From the NCBI RefSeq assembly GCF_030730865.1, contig NZ_JAVALZ010000002.1, positions 310,001 through 374,000 on the forward strand: DNA of 64,000 bases. The letters are read 5' to 3'. The position numbers and the translations under genes are program-made. The notes below the pieces were generated by a model. The model was not told the DNA's origin. It saw only the letters and a program-made list of their open reading frames with translations, and ran no database searches. Positions 9,965 through 20,482 of this stretch are shown piece by piece; position 1 is the stretch's first letter, and every line of letters begins with the position of its first letter. This DNA is from Uliginosibacterium sp. 31-16. GTDB lineage: Bacteria; Pseudomonadota; Gammaproteobacteria; Burkholderiales; Rhodocyclaceae.

Positions 9965-11518
9965 TTATTCCCACTCGATGGTTGCCGGCGGCTTGCCGGA
10001 CACGTCATACACGACCCGGTTGATGCCGCGCACTTCGTTGATGATGCGATTGCTGACCTTGCCCAGCAGTTCATAGGGCAGTTCGGCCCACTTGGCAGTC
10101 ATGAAGTCGGAGGTGCACACGGCACGCAGGGCCACGACGTATTCGTAGGTGCGGCCATCACCCATCACGCCCACGCTCTTGACCGGCAGGAACACGGCAA
10201 AGGCCTGGCTGGTCTTGTCGTACCAGTCGAAGGCGCGCAGCTCGTCGATAAAGATCGCATCCGCGCGACGCAGCAGATCGCAGTATTCTTTCTTCACTTC
10301 GCCGAGCACGCGCACGCCGAGGCCCGGACCCGGGAAGGGGTGACGATAGACCATCTCGTGCGGCAGGCCCAGCGCCACGCCGAGTTCGCGGACTTCATCC
10401 TTGAACAGCTCGCGCAGCGGCTCCAAGAGGCTCAGCTTCAAGGTATCCGGCAGACCGCCGACATTGTGGTGACTCTTGATGGTGTGGGCCTTCTTGGTCT
10501 TGGCACCCGCGGATTCGATCACGTCCGGGTAGATCGTGCCCTGGGCCAGCCATTTGGCGCTGGGCAGCTTGGCAGACTCGGCCTGAAAGACTTCAACGAA
10601 CTCGCGGCCGATGATCTTGCGCTTGGCCTCGGGATCAGTCACGCCGGCCAGATGACCCATGAACTGCTCGGTGGCGTTCACGTGAATCACCTTCACGCCC
10701 AGATGCTTGTTGAAAATGTTCATGACCTGCTCGCCTTCGTTCAGGCGCAGCAGACCGTTATCGACGAACACGCAGGTGAGCTGATCGCCAATGGCACGGT
10801 GGATCAGTGCGGCGGCCACGGAAGAATCGACGCCGCCGGACAGGCCCAGAATCACTTCATCCGAGCCGACCTGCTCGCGGATCTTGGCCACGGCCTGCTC
10901 GATGTAGTTCGGCATGGTCCAGGACGGTTCGGCATTGCAGATCTGCAGCACGAAGCGATTGAGCATGTCGCGCCCCTTGAGGGTATGCGTCACCTCCGGG
11001 TGGAACTGCACGGCGTAGAAACCGCGTGCTTCGTCGGCAATGGCGGCAATCGGACAGGCTTCGTTGCTGGCGATGATCTTGAAGCCGGCAGGCAGCTGGG
11101 TGACCTTGTCGCCATGGCTCATCCACACTTCGAGGAAATTCTCACCGGCATCGCCGACACGGTCTTCCAGACCATCAAAGAACTGGCTGACCTGCGTCTG
11201 GATTTCGGCAAAGCCGAATTCGCGCACCTTGCCGGCCTCAACCTTGCCACCCAGCGCCTGTGCCATCCACTGCATGCCGTAACAGATGCCCAGTACCGGC
11301 ACGCCCAGCTCGAAGAGCTTCGGGTCGGCTTGATAGTCAGACTCGTATACCGAATTCGGCCCGCCTGAAAGGATGATGCCGGTCGGGTTGAATTCGCGGA
11401 TGAAGTCGATGGAAACGTCAAAGGAATGCAGTTCGCAATAGACGTGTGCTTCGCGCACGCGACGGGCGATCAACTGGCTGACCTGGGAACCGAAATCGAG
11501 GATGAGGATCTTGTGCAT
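9965..11518 (-). CDS. guaA: GMP synthase (glutamine-hydrolysing)
   Basis: A 517-residue enzyme that aminates XMP to GMP using glutamine and ATP. The class I amidotransferase domain has the catalytic Cys in G-I-C-Y-G-M-Q and the His in Q-F-H-P-E-V-T-H. The ATP pyrophosphatase P-loop is S-G-G-V-D-S-S. The C-terminal dimerisation domain ends with the family-typical P-P-A-T-I-E-W-E. Length is normal. It is separated from guaB only by an MFS gene. Confidence 0.97.
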   Translation of the reverse strand: MHKILILDFGSQVSQLIARRVREAHVYCELHSFDVSIDFIREFNPTGIILSGGPNSVYESDYQADPKLFELGVPVLGICYGMQWMAQALGGKVEAGKVREFGFAEIQTQVSQFFDGLEDRVGDAGENFLEVWMSHGDKVTQLPAGFKIIASNEACPIAAIADEARGFYAVQFHPEVTHTLKGRDMLNRFVLQICNAEPSWTMPNYIEQAVAKIREQVGSDEVILGLSGGVDSSVAAALIHRAIGDQLTCVFVDNGLLRLNEGEQVMNIFNKHLGVKVIHVNATEQFMGHLAGVTDPEAKRKIIGREFVEVFQAESAKLPSAKWLAQGTIYPDVIESAGAKTKKAHTIKSHHNVGGLPDTLKLSLLEPLRELFKDEVRELGVALGLPHEMVYRHPFPGPGLGVRVLGEVKKEYCDLLRRADAIFIDELRAFDWYDKTSQAFAVFLPVKSVGVMGDGRTYEYVVALRAVCTSDFMTAKWAELPYELLGKVSNRIINEVRGINRVVYDVSGKPPATIEWE

Positions 11519-11524
11519 GATGGA

Positions 11525-12814
11525 TCAGGGCGTGGCGGAATCGGAGGAGGCTGCCGAAGTGGCGACAGCCAGACTGGCTTTGTGCGTCATCAGGTAACGC
11601 ATGGCAAGAAACGCAGCCGCAGCTTGCAGCAGCGCACAGAAAAACAGGGGGGCACCGACGCGCCAATCTTGCGGTGGCAAATGTGAAACCGTTGCCAGCA
11701 AGGGGGCGCTCAGTATCGGTGCCAGCACCGCCATCAGGCTGTTGAGCGAAGACACGGCGCCCATGGTCTGTCCCTGGTTGTGGGCTTCGGCAGAATTCGA
11801 GATCAGGCTCTGCACCGCAGCAGTGGCGCCAAAGGCCAGCACATTGCAGGCGATCACGGCGTACATCATCCAGCCAGCGGTCGCCATGCCCCACAGGAAA
11901 TACGCGACGGCGCCGGAAGCCAGACCGATGGCGGCGAGTTTGCGGGCGCCAAACCAACGCAGGAAGTGCTTGAGCAGAAAACCCTGCACCAGCACTGACA
12001 TGACGCCAACCGCAAACAGCGACCAGCCGTTCTCACCCGGCCCCCAGCCGAAACGGAAGCTGTTGTGCAGCACCCAGCTGGTGTGCAGGGTGAATTGCGC
12101 CAGGGAGGCCAGCGCCACGACAGCCACCAGTGGCCCGACACCCTTGAGCTGGCTCAGCTTGCGCAACGATGAAACCGGATTGGCCGAACGCCAGTGGATG
12201 GGTTTGCGACGCTCGACCGGCAAGGACTCCGGCAACACGAAATAGCCGTACAGCCAGTTGATGATTGCCAAGGAGCCTGCCACAAAAAACGGCAGGTGCA
12301 GGTTGATGGCCCCGAGGATGCCGCCCATCACCGGACCAAGGATGAAGCCCATGCCGAACATGGCCCCCAGCATGCCGAAGCGCCGCGCACGCTGCTCGGG
12401 CGGAGTGATGTCTGCTACATAGGCATTCGCGACCGCGGCATTGGCCTGCATGGCGCCACCAACCAGGCGTACGCCGATGAGCATGGCCAGTGAAGTCGCC
12501 ATGGCTGTCGCAAAGAAATTCAGCGCCAGACCACAGAAGCCCAGCAACAGTACTGGACGACGCCCATAGCGGTCGGACAGGGCGCCTAGGATCGGCGAGC
12601 CGATGAAGTTGGCAAAACCGAAGGCAAACGCTACCGCTCCATACCACCAGGCCTGCTCGGCAGGGTTGCTGGTGAAACTGCCGACAAGTGCGGGAAGCAC
12701 CGGGATGATCAGACCGATCGAGATCATGTCGATCAGCACGGTGATCATGATGAAACCGATCCCCGCATTGCGGCCCTTGGAGTTCTGCTCGGGTACCGGT
12801 GCGGGGTGGTTCAT
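11525..12814 (-). CDS. MFS efflux transporter (Tet-like)
   Basis: A 429-residue, twelve-helix major facilitator with motif A in loop 2-3 (G-A-L-S-D-R-Y-G-R-R-P-V) and motif C-like G-F-I-L-G-P-V-M-G-G in helix 5, as in TetA-type proton antiporters. Substrate is unknown; tetracycline resistance cannot be inferred. It sits inside the guaB-guaA operon, 6 nt before guaA, so it is probably co-transcribed with purine genes. ATG at 12814 is chosen over TTG at 12817. Confidence 0.8.
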   Translation of the reverse strand: MNHPAPVPEQNSKGRNAGIGFIMITVLIDMISIGLIIPVLPALVGSFTSNPAEQAWWYGAVAFAFGFANFIGSPILGALSDRYGRRPVLLLGFCGLALNFFATAMATSLAMLIGVRLVGGAMQANAAVANAYVADITPPEQRARRFGMLGAMFGMGFILGPVMGGILGAINLHLPFFVAGSLAIINWLYGYFVLPESLPVERRKPIHWRSANPVSSLRKLSQLKGVGPLVAVVALASLAQFTLHTSWVLHNSFRFGWGPGENGWSLFAVGVMSVLVQGFLLKHFLRWFGARKLAAIGLASGAVAYFLWGMATAGWMMYAVIACNVLAFGATAAVQSLISNSAEAHNQGQTMGAVSSLNSLMAVLAPILSAPLLATVSHLPPQDWRVGAPLFFCALLQAAAAFLAMRYLMTHKASLAVATSAASSDSATP

Positions 12815-12840
12815 CAAGCGTGGTTCCGGGATTCGTGAGG

Positions 12841-12865
12841 CCGGGCCGCTCTTGCAGCGGCCCGG
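12841..12865 (-). terminator. perfect hairpin between guaB and the MFS gene
   Basis: CCGGGCCGCT (12841-12850) and AGCGGCCCGG (12856-12865) form a 10-bp stem with a 5-nt loop, 6 nt after the guaB stop. There is no T run, so it may attenuate rather than end transcription into the MFS and guaA genes. Confidence 0.5.
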
Positions 12866-12870
12866 ACGAC

Positions 12871-14406
<1,536 letters not shown>

Positions 14407-14430
14407 TCAAGGAAACACAAAGGAGCATTC

Positions 14431-14928
14431 ATGGCTTGCAAATCAGCGTCCAGACTAATTACAACCTTGGTCGCCTGCCTGTTGCCACTGGCAGCCGGAG
14501 CACAGATCTACACCTGGAAGGACGCCAACGGGCGCACTCATTTCTCGGACCAGCCCTCGGCTGCAGCGGACGCAAAACCAGTCCGCGGCAACATCGTTCC
14601 ACTGGACGAAGAAACTCCGCGTACGGCCAGTTCGGCCCCGAAGGATGCCAAGGCATCCGGCCCCAAGACCTGGGAAGATCAGGATCGCGACTTCAAGCAG
14701 CGCCAGGCAGAGAAAGCCGAAGCCGATGCCAAGGCCAAGAAGGAAAAAGACGCCAAGAACCAGAAGGATCAGTATTGCAGCAGTTTGCGCAGCAATCTGG
14801 CCATGCTGGAACGCGGCGGACGCGTCAGCAAGCCGGATGCAAACGGTGAACCCAATTTTCTTTCTGACAACCAATTGAAAAGTGAAGCCGATCGGGTTCG
14901 AAGTCAGATTGCCAAAGACTGCAAATAG
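14431..14928 (+). CDS. secreted DUF4124 protein
   Basis: A 165-residue protein with an N-terminal signal peptide (about residues 1-24, ending A-A-G-A-Q). A DUF4124 segment follows (Q-I-Y-T-W-K-D-A-N-G-R-T-H-F-S-D-Q-P), then a Lys/Glu/Ala-rich coiled-coil-like stretch (about 95-125). The ATG at 14431 has AGGAG at 14421-14425. DUF4124 proteins are common periplasmic proteins of unknown function in beta- and gammaproteobacteria; a second one lies at 59.5 kb. Confidence 0.8.
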   Translation: MACKSASRLITTLVACLLPLAAGAQIYTWKDANGRTHFSDQPSAAADAKPVRGNIVPLDEETPRTASSAPKDAKASGPKTWEDQDRDFKQRQAEKAEADAKAKKEKDAKNQKDQYCSSLRSNLAMLERGGRVSKPDANGEPNFLSDNQLKSEADRVRSQIAKDCK

Positions 14929-14946
14929 ACTGTCATCAGCCCCATC

Positions 14947-14978
14947 AAAAAGGCCGTTCATCTGAACGGCCTTTTTTC
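14947..14978. terminator. bidirectional rho-independent terminator
   Basis: GGCCGTTC and GAACGGCC form an 8-bp stem with loop ATCT. It has AAAAA on the left and TTTTTT on the right, so it can serve both the DUF4124 gene and the convergent rnfH gene. Confidence 0.9.
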
Positions 14979-14991
14979 ATGCAGGCGAGGC

Positions 14992-15303
14992 TCAAAGTTC
15001 GCCGCCGCCTTTTTTCATGGCTTTGCCCTCTTCGGCACGTTTGCGCCGAACCTCCTTCGGATCAGCAATCAAGGGGCGATAGATTTCCACCCGGTCGCCC
15101 TCTCGCAGCGTGGTATCGAGTCGTACCAGCTTGCCGTACACGCCGAACTTGCCCTGCTCCAGACTGATTTCCGGAAATTTTGCCAGCAGACCCGAAGCCT
15201 CCAGCGCCTGCTGCACAGACGCATCGGGCGCCAGTTTCACCTTGCTCAGTTCCTGGCGTTCGGGCAGTGCGTAGCACACCTCCACGCTGATTTGCTCGCT
15301 CAT
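14992..15303 (-). CDS. RnfH-family ubiquitin-like protein
   Basis: A 103-residue protein of the RnfH (UPF0125) family, a small beta-grasp fold. It has V-E-V-C-Y-A-L-P-E-R-Q at the N-terminus and the conserved V-E-I-Y-R-P-L-I-A-D-P-K-E-V-R-R-K-R at the end of the fold. The role is unclear; RnfH is named for rnf operons, but none is present here. Its ATG overlaps the ratA stop (ATGA), and the ratA-rnfH pair next to smpB is widely conserved. Confidence 0.85.
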   Translation of the reverse strand: MSEQISVEVCYALPERQELSKVKLAPDASVQQALEASGLLAKFPEISLEQGKFGVYGKLVRLDTTLREGDRVEIYRPLIADPKEVRRKRAEEGKAMKKGGGEL

Positions 15304-15743
15304 CGCTGTTTCTCCCTGTTGATCTGATCGGCGCGCTGCACGAAAGCTTCGACAAAACTGCCGATGATGTGATTGAAAACGGCCCCCAGCACCTTCTCCA
15401 GCAAATGGCTGGAAAACTCGTAGTGCAGCTGGAATTCGACCTTGCAGGCACGTTCGGTCAAGGGGGTGAAGCGCCACTCGCCCTCCAGCATGCGGAACGG
15501 GCCGTCGTGCAGTTGCATGGCAATGCGGCGGCCCGGTTCATTCACGTTGGCCGTCGAAAACTTCGTCTTGATGCCGTGATAGTTCACATGCAGGGTTGCA
15601 AGCATTGAATGCGGTGTGCGCTCAAGCACTTCCCCACCACCACACCAGGGCAAAAATGCCGGGTAATCCTCGACGCGCTCAACGAGCGCGTACATTTCCG
15701 CGGCAGAATGCTCGATGAGCACGGACTTCCTGATTTCAGCCAT
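15300..15743 (-). CDS. ratA: RatA/Coq10-type START-domain protein
   Basis: A 147-residue polyketide cyclase/START-like protein with the typical V-E-D-Y-P-A-F-L-P-W-C motif near the N-terminus. E. coli RatA was described as inhibiting 70S assembly, while Coq10 homologues bind ubiquinone; sequence alone does not separate these. The ATG at 15743 matches the usual N-terminus (M-A-E-I-R-K-S). It is divergent from smpB with an 89-bp gap that must hold both promoters. Confidence 0.85.
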   Translation of the reverse strand: MAEIRKSVLIEHSAAEMYALVERVEDYPAFLPWCGGGEVLERTPHSMLATLHVNYHGIKTKFSTANVNEPGRRIAMQLHDGPFRMLEGEWRFTPLTERACKVEFQLHYEFSSHLLEKVLGAVFNHIIGSFVEAFVQRADQINREKQR

Positions 15744-15832
15744 ACGCAAGATGAAGCCGCACTGCGCGGCACTGCTAGAATGACGGATTCTAGCGGATTG
15801 CGGCCCGGCAGCGGCCACCAACAACAGCCGAT

Positions 15833-16282
15833 ATGAGCATCATCGACAATCGCAAGGCCTTTCACGACTACTTCATCGAAGAACGTTTCGAGGCCGGTTT
15901 CGTTCTGGAGGGCTGGGAGGTCAAGGCCATTCGTGCCGGCCGCGCCCAGATCAAGGAAGCCTACGTGCTGATCCGCAGCGGCGAGCTGTACATCATCGGC
16001 ATGCACATCAGCCCCTTGCTGACAGCCTCGACCCACATCAAGCCCGATCCCACGCGCACCCGCAAGCTGCTGCTGCACGCCAACGAAATCGACAAGCTGA
16101 TCGGCAAGGTCGAGCGCGCAGGCTTCACACTGGTGCCGCTCGACCTGCATTACACCAAGGGCCGCATCAAGGTCGAGATCGGTCTGGCCAAAGGCAAGAA
16201 ACAGTTCGACAAGCGCGAAACCGAAAAGCAGCGCGACTGGGATCGCGAAAAGCAGCGCCTGATGCGCGACAAGACGCGCTGA
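15833..16282 (+). CDS. smpB: SsrA-binding protein
   Basis: A 149-residue partner of tmRNA in rescue of stalled ribosomes. It carries [12 protein letters not shown] at the start, [10 protein letters not shown], and the basic C-terminal tail ([12 protein letters not shown]) that enters the mRNA channel. No tmRNA gene was seen nearby. The TRIC-type gene starts 4 nt after its stop. Confidence 0.95.
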   Translation: MSIIDNRKAFHDYFIEERFEAGFVLEGWEVKAIRAGRAQIKEAYVLIRSGELYIIGMHISPLLTASTHIKPDPTRTRKLLLHANEIDKLIGKVERAGFTLVPLDLHYTKGRIKVEIGLAKGKKQFDKRETEKQRDWDREKQRLMRDKTR

Positions 16283-16286
16283 ACAC

Positions 16287-16910
16287 ATGGTGACCAGCGC
16301 CGCCCTGCTCTACTGGATCATGCTCGCGGGCGTGGCGCTGTATGCCATCACTGGCGTACTGGAAGCCGGGCGCAAGGGGATGGATGTGGTCGGTGCCTGT
16401 GCCGTCGGATTGGCCACCGCCGCCGGAGGCGGTACCGTGCGCGATGTACTGATCGGTCGGCCGGTCTTCTGGATCAGCGACCAGACCTACATGCTGGCAG
16501 CCTTTGGCGCCGCACTGGCAGCATTCTTCCTGCTGCGTTTCATCAAGCTGCCGGCGCGCCTGTTCCTGATCCCCGATGCACTGGGACTGGCGCTGTTCAC
16601 GGTTTCCGGCACCCAGATCGCGCTGGCCGCCGACACGCCCTGGCTGGTCGCAGGCCTGATGGGCGTGATCACGGGGGTTGCCGGCGGTGTGCTGCGCGAC
16701 ATCCTGTGCAACGACATCCCACTGATTTTTCTGCCCGGCGAGCTGTATGCCATCGCCGCCACGGCTGGCGCGGGCGTCGTGGTCGGCATGCAGGCCATCG
16801 GCCTGAGCCACGAACTGGCAGCTATCGGCGGCTTTCTGGCGGCGGCAGGCTTGCGCTTCGCCGCGATGGCATTTCGCCTGCGGGCTCCCGAGTGGGCCCC
16901 ACGCGAATAA
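16287..16910 (+). CDS. TRIC-type (UPF0126/YadS-like) membrane protein
   Basis: A 207-residue protein with about seven hydrophobic helices and the duplicated domain of the YadS/TRIC family. Each half carries the glycine-rich signature: G-G-G-T-V-R-D-V-L and G-G-V-L-R-D-I-L. Family members are trimeric cation channels or glycine transporters; the ion or substrate here is unknown. It is probably co-transcribed with smpB. A palindrome begins 9 nt after its stop. Confidence 0.8.
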   Translation: MVTSAALLYWIMLAGVALYAITGVLEAGRKGMDVVGACAVGLATAAGGGTVRDVLIGRPVFWISDQTYMLAAFGAALAAFFLLRFIKLPARLFLIPDALGLALFTVSGTQIALAADTPWLVAGLMGVITGVAGGVLRDILCNDIPLIFLPGELYAIAATAGAGVVVGMQAIGLSHELAAIGGFLAAAGLRFAAMAFRLRAPEWAPRE

Positions 16911-16918
16911 GCCCCCAC

Positions 16919-16950
16919 CCGAAGAGCCGCACCCGGCCTTGCTCTTCAGG
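16919..16950. repeat. REP-like palindrome
   Basis: CCGAAGAGCCGC against GCTCTTCAGG, 9 nt after the TRIC-type gene stop. A degenerate second copy follows at about 16971-17022. Confidence 0.6.
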
Positions 16951-17051
16951 CCCCTGCCCTGCAGATCCTTGAGGCGCGGGCCTCTTCCGGCATAGCTACC
17001 GAAGAAGCTTGCTGCATGCGGCACACAGGGCATCCCGCCCTGCACTTTCAA

Positions 17052-17774
17052 TCAGGCCGCAGGCTTACGCTCCAGCATGCGTGCCACGAGGATGCCGACT
17101 TCGTAGAGCAGACACATCGGGATCGCCAAGGCCAGCTGCGACGTCACATCAGGCGGGGTTACCACGGCCGCCACGACAAAGGCGCCAACGATCACATAGC
17201 GCCGGATGGCAACCAGCTTTTCAACCGACATCACGCCCATCAGCACCAGCAGCACCACTGCCACCGGCACTTCAAAAGTCAGGCCGAAGGCGAGGAACAT
17301 CCCCATTACAAAGCTGAGGTACTTGTCGATATCCGTCATCCAGGCCACTCCTTCAGGAGTGAAGCTGGCCATCACCCGGAACATGCCGGGGAAGAAGACG
17401 AAATAGGCGAAAGCCATGCCACACACGAACAGCAGACAACTGGCCACCAGCAGAGGAATGGCCAGGCGCTTCTCGTGGGCATACAGACCGGGCGCGATGA
17501 ATGCCCAAGCCTGATACAGGACAAAAGGCATGGCCAGCAACAGCGCCACCCATGCCGTCACTTTCATTGGCACCAGGAACACGCCCACCACATCGGTAGC
17601 GATCATCTGCCCCCCCTGCGGCAGCACCTGCATCAACGGATGAGCAAGCAAGGCATACAGATCCTTGGCCCACCACACCAGACACAGAAAGATGATCAGC
17701 ACCGCCAGCAAGGCTTTTACCAGACGGTTACGCAGCTCGACCAGATGGGAAATGAAGGATTCCTGCCCGTCCAT
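17052..17774 (-). CDS. tatC: Sec-independent translocase subunit TatC
   Basis: A 240-residue, six-helix protein that binds twin-arginine signal peptides. It begins S-F-I-S-H-L-V-E-L-R-N-R-L with the conserved HLxELR motif, and has F-I-A-P-G-L-Y-A-H-E-K-R-L in the first cytoplasmic loop. ATG at 17774 has GGAAGG about 10 nt upstream; an in-frame TTG at 17783 overlapping the tatB stop is the alternative. Last gene of the his-HIT-tat run. Confidence 0.95.
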   Translation of the reverse strand: MDGQESFISHLVELRNRLVKALLAVLIIFLCLVWWAKDLYALLAHPLMQVLPQGGQMIATDVVGVFLVPMKVTAWVALLLAMPFVLYQAWAFIAPGLYAHEKRLAIPLLVASCLLFVCGMAFAYFVFFPGMFRVMASFTPEGVAWMTDIDKYLSFVMGMFLAFGLTFEVPVAVVLLVLMGVMSVEKLVAIRRYVIVGAFVVAAVVTPPDVTSQLALAIPMCLLYEVGILVARMLERKPAA

Positions 17775-17779
17775 ATGTA

Positions 17780-18256
17780 TCAAGCCTTCCGTGCCGGCAC
17801 AGCGGGTGCGCCAAAGAGATCGAGCTGATTTTCATCGGCTTCGGGCGGGGCGGGGGTTTCTTCCGCCACAGCATGCACCTCCTCTGCCGGCTCAAACGTC
17901 GGTGCAGTTTCAGGCACGGCTTCGGAGACCGGCTCTGGCGGCAAGCTCAAAGTGGATGCCAGCTCCTGCTGAAGATTACCGATGGAGTTCTGGAAATCCG
18001 CCTCAAGCGAGCGAGCCTGCTCGTTGAGCGTGTCCTGCAGGCTGCGTGCGCCGTCCTTCAGCTCGTCGTGCAGGCGCTTCACATCAGCCAGTTCCATCTC
18101 GCGGCTGATATCGGATTTGACATCGGCCACATAGCGTCGGAATTTGCCCAGCAAATGACCCGCCATACGTGCCACGCGCGGCAGATCTTCCGGCCCGAAA
18201 ATGACCAGCGCCACGATGCCGATGAGGATGAGTTCAGAAAAACCAACGTCGAACAT
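17780..18256 (-). CDS. tatB: Sec-independent translocase subunit TatB
   Basis: A 158-residue protein with the N-terminal membrane helix (F-S-E-L-I-L-I-G-I-V-A-L-V-I-F-G-P) and the FGPxxLP hinge, then an amphipathic helix and a long acidic/Ala-Pro-rich tail, as usual for TatB. It works with TatC in signal peptide recognition. It is separated from tatA by 155 bp that contains a terminator-like hairpin. Confidence 0.93.
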   Translation of the reverse strand: MFDVGFSELILIGIVALVIFGPEDLPRVARMAGHLLGKFRRYVADVKSDISREMELADVKRLHDELKDGARSLQDTLNEQARSLEADFQNSIGNLQQELASTLSLPPEPVSEAVPETAPTFEPAEEVHAVAEETPAPPEADENQLDLFGAPAVPARKA

Positions 18257-18360
18257 GCTAATCCGCCCGATAAGCAGGCTCCCGGTTTGCCCAAACCGTC
18301 CTCCGGCGGAGGCCAGGAAAGCCTTCGGGCAAGCCGGCGACGTTCCTGAGAGCTGTCAGA

Positions 18361-18391
18361 AAAACAAAAGGGGCGCGAACCTCGGCGCCCC
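18361..18391 (-). terminator. rho-independent terminator between tatA and tatB
   Basis: Read on the minus strand, GGGGCGC and GCGCCCC pair (18385-18391 with 18370-18376) and are followed by TTTTGTTTTT. It lies in the transcription path from tatA to tatB. Confidence 0.75.
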
Positions 18392-18411
18392 TGTCCAAAC
18401 CGCTGCGCAGT

Positions 18412-18624
18412 TCAGTCCTTCTTTTCGCGAGCCTGACCGTCAAGCGTATCAGCCGCCGCAATTTTCTCGGCCGGCTTGTCGTCCGCGCCATCCTTCATGC
18501 CCTGCTTGAAGCCTTTGACCGCGCTACCCAAGTCTTCACCGATATTGCGCAGTTTCTTGGTGCCGAACACCAGCATCACGATTACCAGAACAATCAGCCA
18601 GTGCCAGATGCTAAACGAACCCAT
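18412..18624 (-). CDS. tatA: Sec-independent translocase subunit TatA
   Basis: A 70-residue pore subunit with a single N-terminal helix ([16 protein letters not shown]), the FGTKKL hinge, an amphipathic helix ([11 protein letters not shown]) and a charged tail ending in Lys/Asp. Length is typical. It follows the HIT gene by 12 nt. Confidence 0.94.
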   Translation of the reverse strand: MGSFSIWHWLIVLVIVMLVFGTKKLRNIGEDLGSAVKGFKQGMKDGADDKPAEKIAAADTLDGQAREKKD

Positions 18625-18636
18625 GTGAATCTCTCC

Positions 18637-18981
18637 TCAGTATTTCAGCATGGCCGGCATCGGCTGCCCGCCAAGAACATGCAGGTGCAGATGATACACC
18701 TCCTGACCACCATGCCGTCCGGTGTTGATGATGCTGCGGAAACCCTCCGCAGCTCCTTGATCCGCGGCAAGCCGCGGTGCCAGTTCAAGCATGCGCCCGA
18801 GTACGGGAGCGTCTTCCGGCGTCGCCTCCGCCAGCGTGGCAATGTGCTTCTTCGGAATGATCAGGAAGTGCACCGGTGCCTGCGGATGAATATCCTTGAA
18901 GGCGAGAATTTCGTCGTCTTCATACACCTTGGCACAGGGGATCTCACCCTTGGCGATACGGCAGAAAATGCAGTCGCTCAT
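18637..18981 (-). CDS. HIT-family nucleotide phosphoramidase
   Basis: A 114-residue HinT-like protein. The histidine triad is H-L-H-L-H-V-L near the C-terminus, and the N-terminal [12 protein letters not shown] motif is typical. HinT hydrolyses AMP-lysine and similar phosphoramidates. The gene overlaps hisE by 4 nt and is followed by tatA, a conserved order in betaproteobacteria. Confidence 0.92.
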   Translation of the reverse strand: MSDCIFCRIAKGEIPCAKVYEDDEILAFKDIHPQAPVHFLIIPKKHIATLAEATPEDAPVLGRMLELAPRLAADQGAAEGFRSIINTGRHGGQEVYHLHLHVLGGQPMPAMLKY

Positions 18982-19301
18982 GATTTGCGGGAATTCTTTT
19001 CGTCGATACCCGAGATACCCTCGCGCCGACGCATCTCACCCAGTACATCGTCCGCGGACAGGCCAAACTGGCTCAGCAGAATCAGCGAGTGGAACCACAG
19101 ATCCGTCACCTCATACACGATGTGGCGCAGGTCGCCATCCTTGGCGGCCATGATGGTCTCTGCTGCCTCCTCGGCGACCTTCTTGCAGATCGCGTCGGTG
19201 CCTTTGGCGTACAGGCTGGATACATAGGATGACTCGGGCGGCGCGGATTTGCGCGCTTCGAGCGTCGCTGAAAGGCGTTGCAGCACTTCGGGATCAATCA
19301 T
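18978..19301 (-). CDS. hisE: phosphoribosyl-ATP pyrophosphatase
   Basis: A 107-residue MazG-fold enzyme for the second step of histidine synthesis. The metal-binding helix is [10 protein letters not shown], followed by the conserved Y-E-V-T-D-L-W-F-H. The ATG at 19301 matches the family N-terminus. It follows hisI by 20 nt. Confidence 0.93.
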   Translation of the reverse strand: MIDPEVLQRLSATLEARKSAPPESSYVSSLYAKGTDAICKKVAEEAAETIMAAKDGDLRHIVYEVTDLWFHSLILLSQFGLSADDVLGEMRRREGISGIDEKNSRKS

Positions 19302-19321
19302 TACAGACTTCCTTTGCAGGA

Positions 19322-19723
19322 TTATTTCCTGGGGTAAATTTCGGCCGGATCTTTCAACACAGGATCCGCCTCTTCCCAACCACCACCATCCAGATGACGC
19401 TGGAAGAAGCAGCTGCGCCGCCCGGTGTGACAGGCAATACCCCCTACCTGTTCGATCTTCAGCAGGATCACGTCGCCATCGCAGTCCATGCGGATTTCAC
19501 GCACTTTCTGAATGTGGCCGGATTCCTCGCCCTTGTGCCAGAGCTTGCGACGGGAACGTGACCAGTAAACGGCCTCGCCCTTCTCTGCCGTCAGCCCCAG
19601 CGCCTCACGATTCATCCAGGCGAACATCAGCACTTCGCCAGTTTCAAAATCCTGCGCAATCGCCGGCACGAGACCCTGTTCGTCCCACACCACCTCATTC
19701 AACCAGCGCGACTCTTCACTCAC
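19322..19723 (-). CDS. hisI: phosphoribosyl-AMP cyclohydrolase
   Basis: A 133-residue zinc enzyme for the third step of histidine synthesis. It shows M-F-A-W-M-N-R-E-A, the D-C-D-G-D metal site and C-H-T-G-R-R-S-C-F near the C-terminus. The start codon is GTG at 19723, overlapping the hisF stop by 4 nt. Confidence 0.93.
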   Translation of the reverse strand: MSEESRWLNEVVWDEQGLVPAIAQDFETGEVLMFAWMNREALGLTAEKGEAVYWSRSRRKLWHKGEESGHIQKVREIRMDCDGDVILLKIEQVGGIACHTGRRSCFFQRHLDGGGWEEADPVLKDPAEIYPRK

Positions 19724-20478
19724 AGACGTACCTCGACTCCATGTGAACGCATGTATTCCTTGGCCTCGCGGACAGTGTGTTCACCGTAGTGAAAAATGCT
19801 CGCCGCCAGCACCGCATCAGCACGTCCCTCGATCACGCCATCGGCCAGATGCTGCAGATTCCCCACGCCGCCACTGGCAATCACGGGAATATTCACCGCA
19901 TCCGACACGGCCCGAACCAGCGCCAGATCGAAGCCGATCTTGGTGCCGTCGCGATCCATGCTGGTCAGCAGAATCTCACCAGCCCCCAGTTTTTCAACGC
20001 GTTGTGCCCATTCGATCGCATCCAGCTCGGTCAGCTTGCGTCCGCCGTGGGTGAACACCCCCCACTTGCCCGGAGCGATCCGTTTGGCGTCGATGGCCAC
20101 CACGATGCACTGGTTGCCGACCTTGCCGGAGGCTTCCGCCACCAGTTCCGGGTTATAGACTGCCGCGCTGTTCATGCTGACCTTGTCAGCGCCTGCGTTG
20201 AGCAGACGGCGCACGTCAGCCACGCTGCGCACACCGCCGCCCACAGTCAGCGGGATGAAGACCTGATTGGCCACCTGCTCGACAATGTGCAACATGATGT
20301 CGCGCGCATCAGAGCTGGCGGTAATGTCGAGAAAGGTCAGTTCGTCAGCGCCTTGCTCGTCGTAGCGACGGGCAATTTCGACCGGGTCGCCGGCGTCACG
20401 CAGCTCCAGAAAATTGACGCCCTTGACGACCCGTCCGGCGGTAACGTCCAGACAGGGGATGATGCGTTTGGCAAGCAT
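19720..20478 (-). CDS. hisF: imidazole glycerol phosphate synthase, cyclase subunit
   Basis: A 252-residue TIM barrel that forms IGP and AICAR with HisH. It begins [12 protein letters not shown] with the catalytic Asp, and has L-T-V-G-G-G-V-R-S and A-S-G-G-V-G in the phosphate-binding loops. The ATG at 20478 lies 4 nt after the hisA stop. Confidence 0.97.
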   Translation of the reverse strand: MLAKRIIPCLDVTAGRVVKGVNFLELRDAGDPVEIARRYDEQGADELTFLDITASSDARDIMLHIVEQVANQVFIPLTVGGGVRSVADVRRLLNAGADKVSMNSAAVYNPELVAEASGKVGNQCIVVAIDAKRIAPGKWGVFTHGGRKLTELDAIEWAQRVEKLGAGEILLTSMDRDGTKIGFDLALVRAVSDAVNIPVIASGGVGNLQHLADGVIEGRADAVLAASIFHYGEHTVREAKEYMRSHGVEVRL

Positions 20479-20482
20479 TGGA

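Noticed and set aside
15300-15743. RatA-RnfH as a toxin-antitoxin pair
   Set aside because: The pair is a conserved chromosomal arrangement next to smpB, and START-domain RatA homologues are often ubiquinone-binding; nothing here indicates an addiction module.
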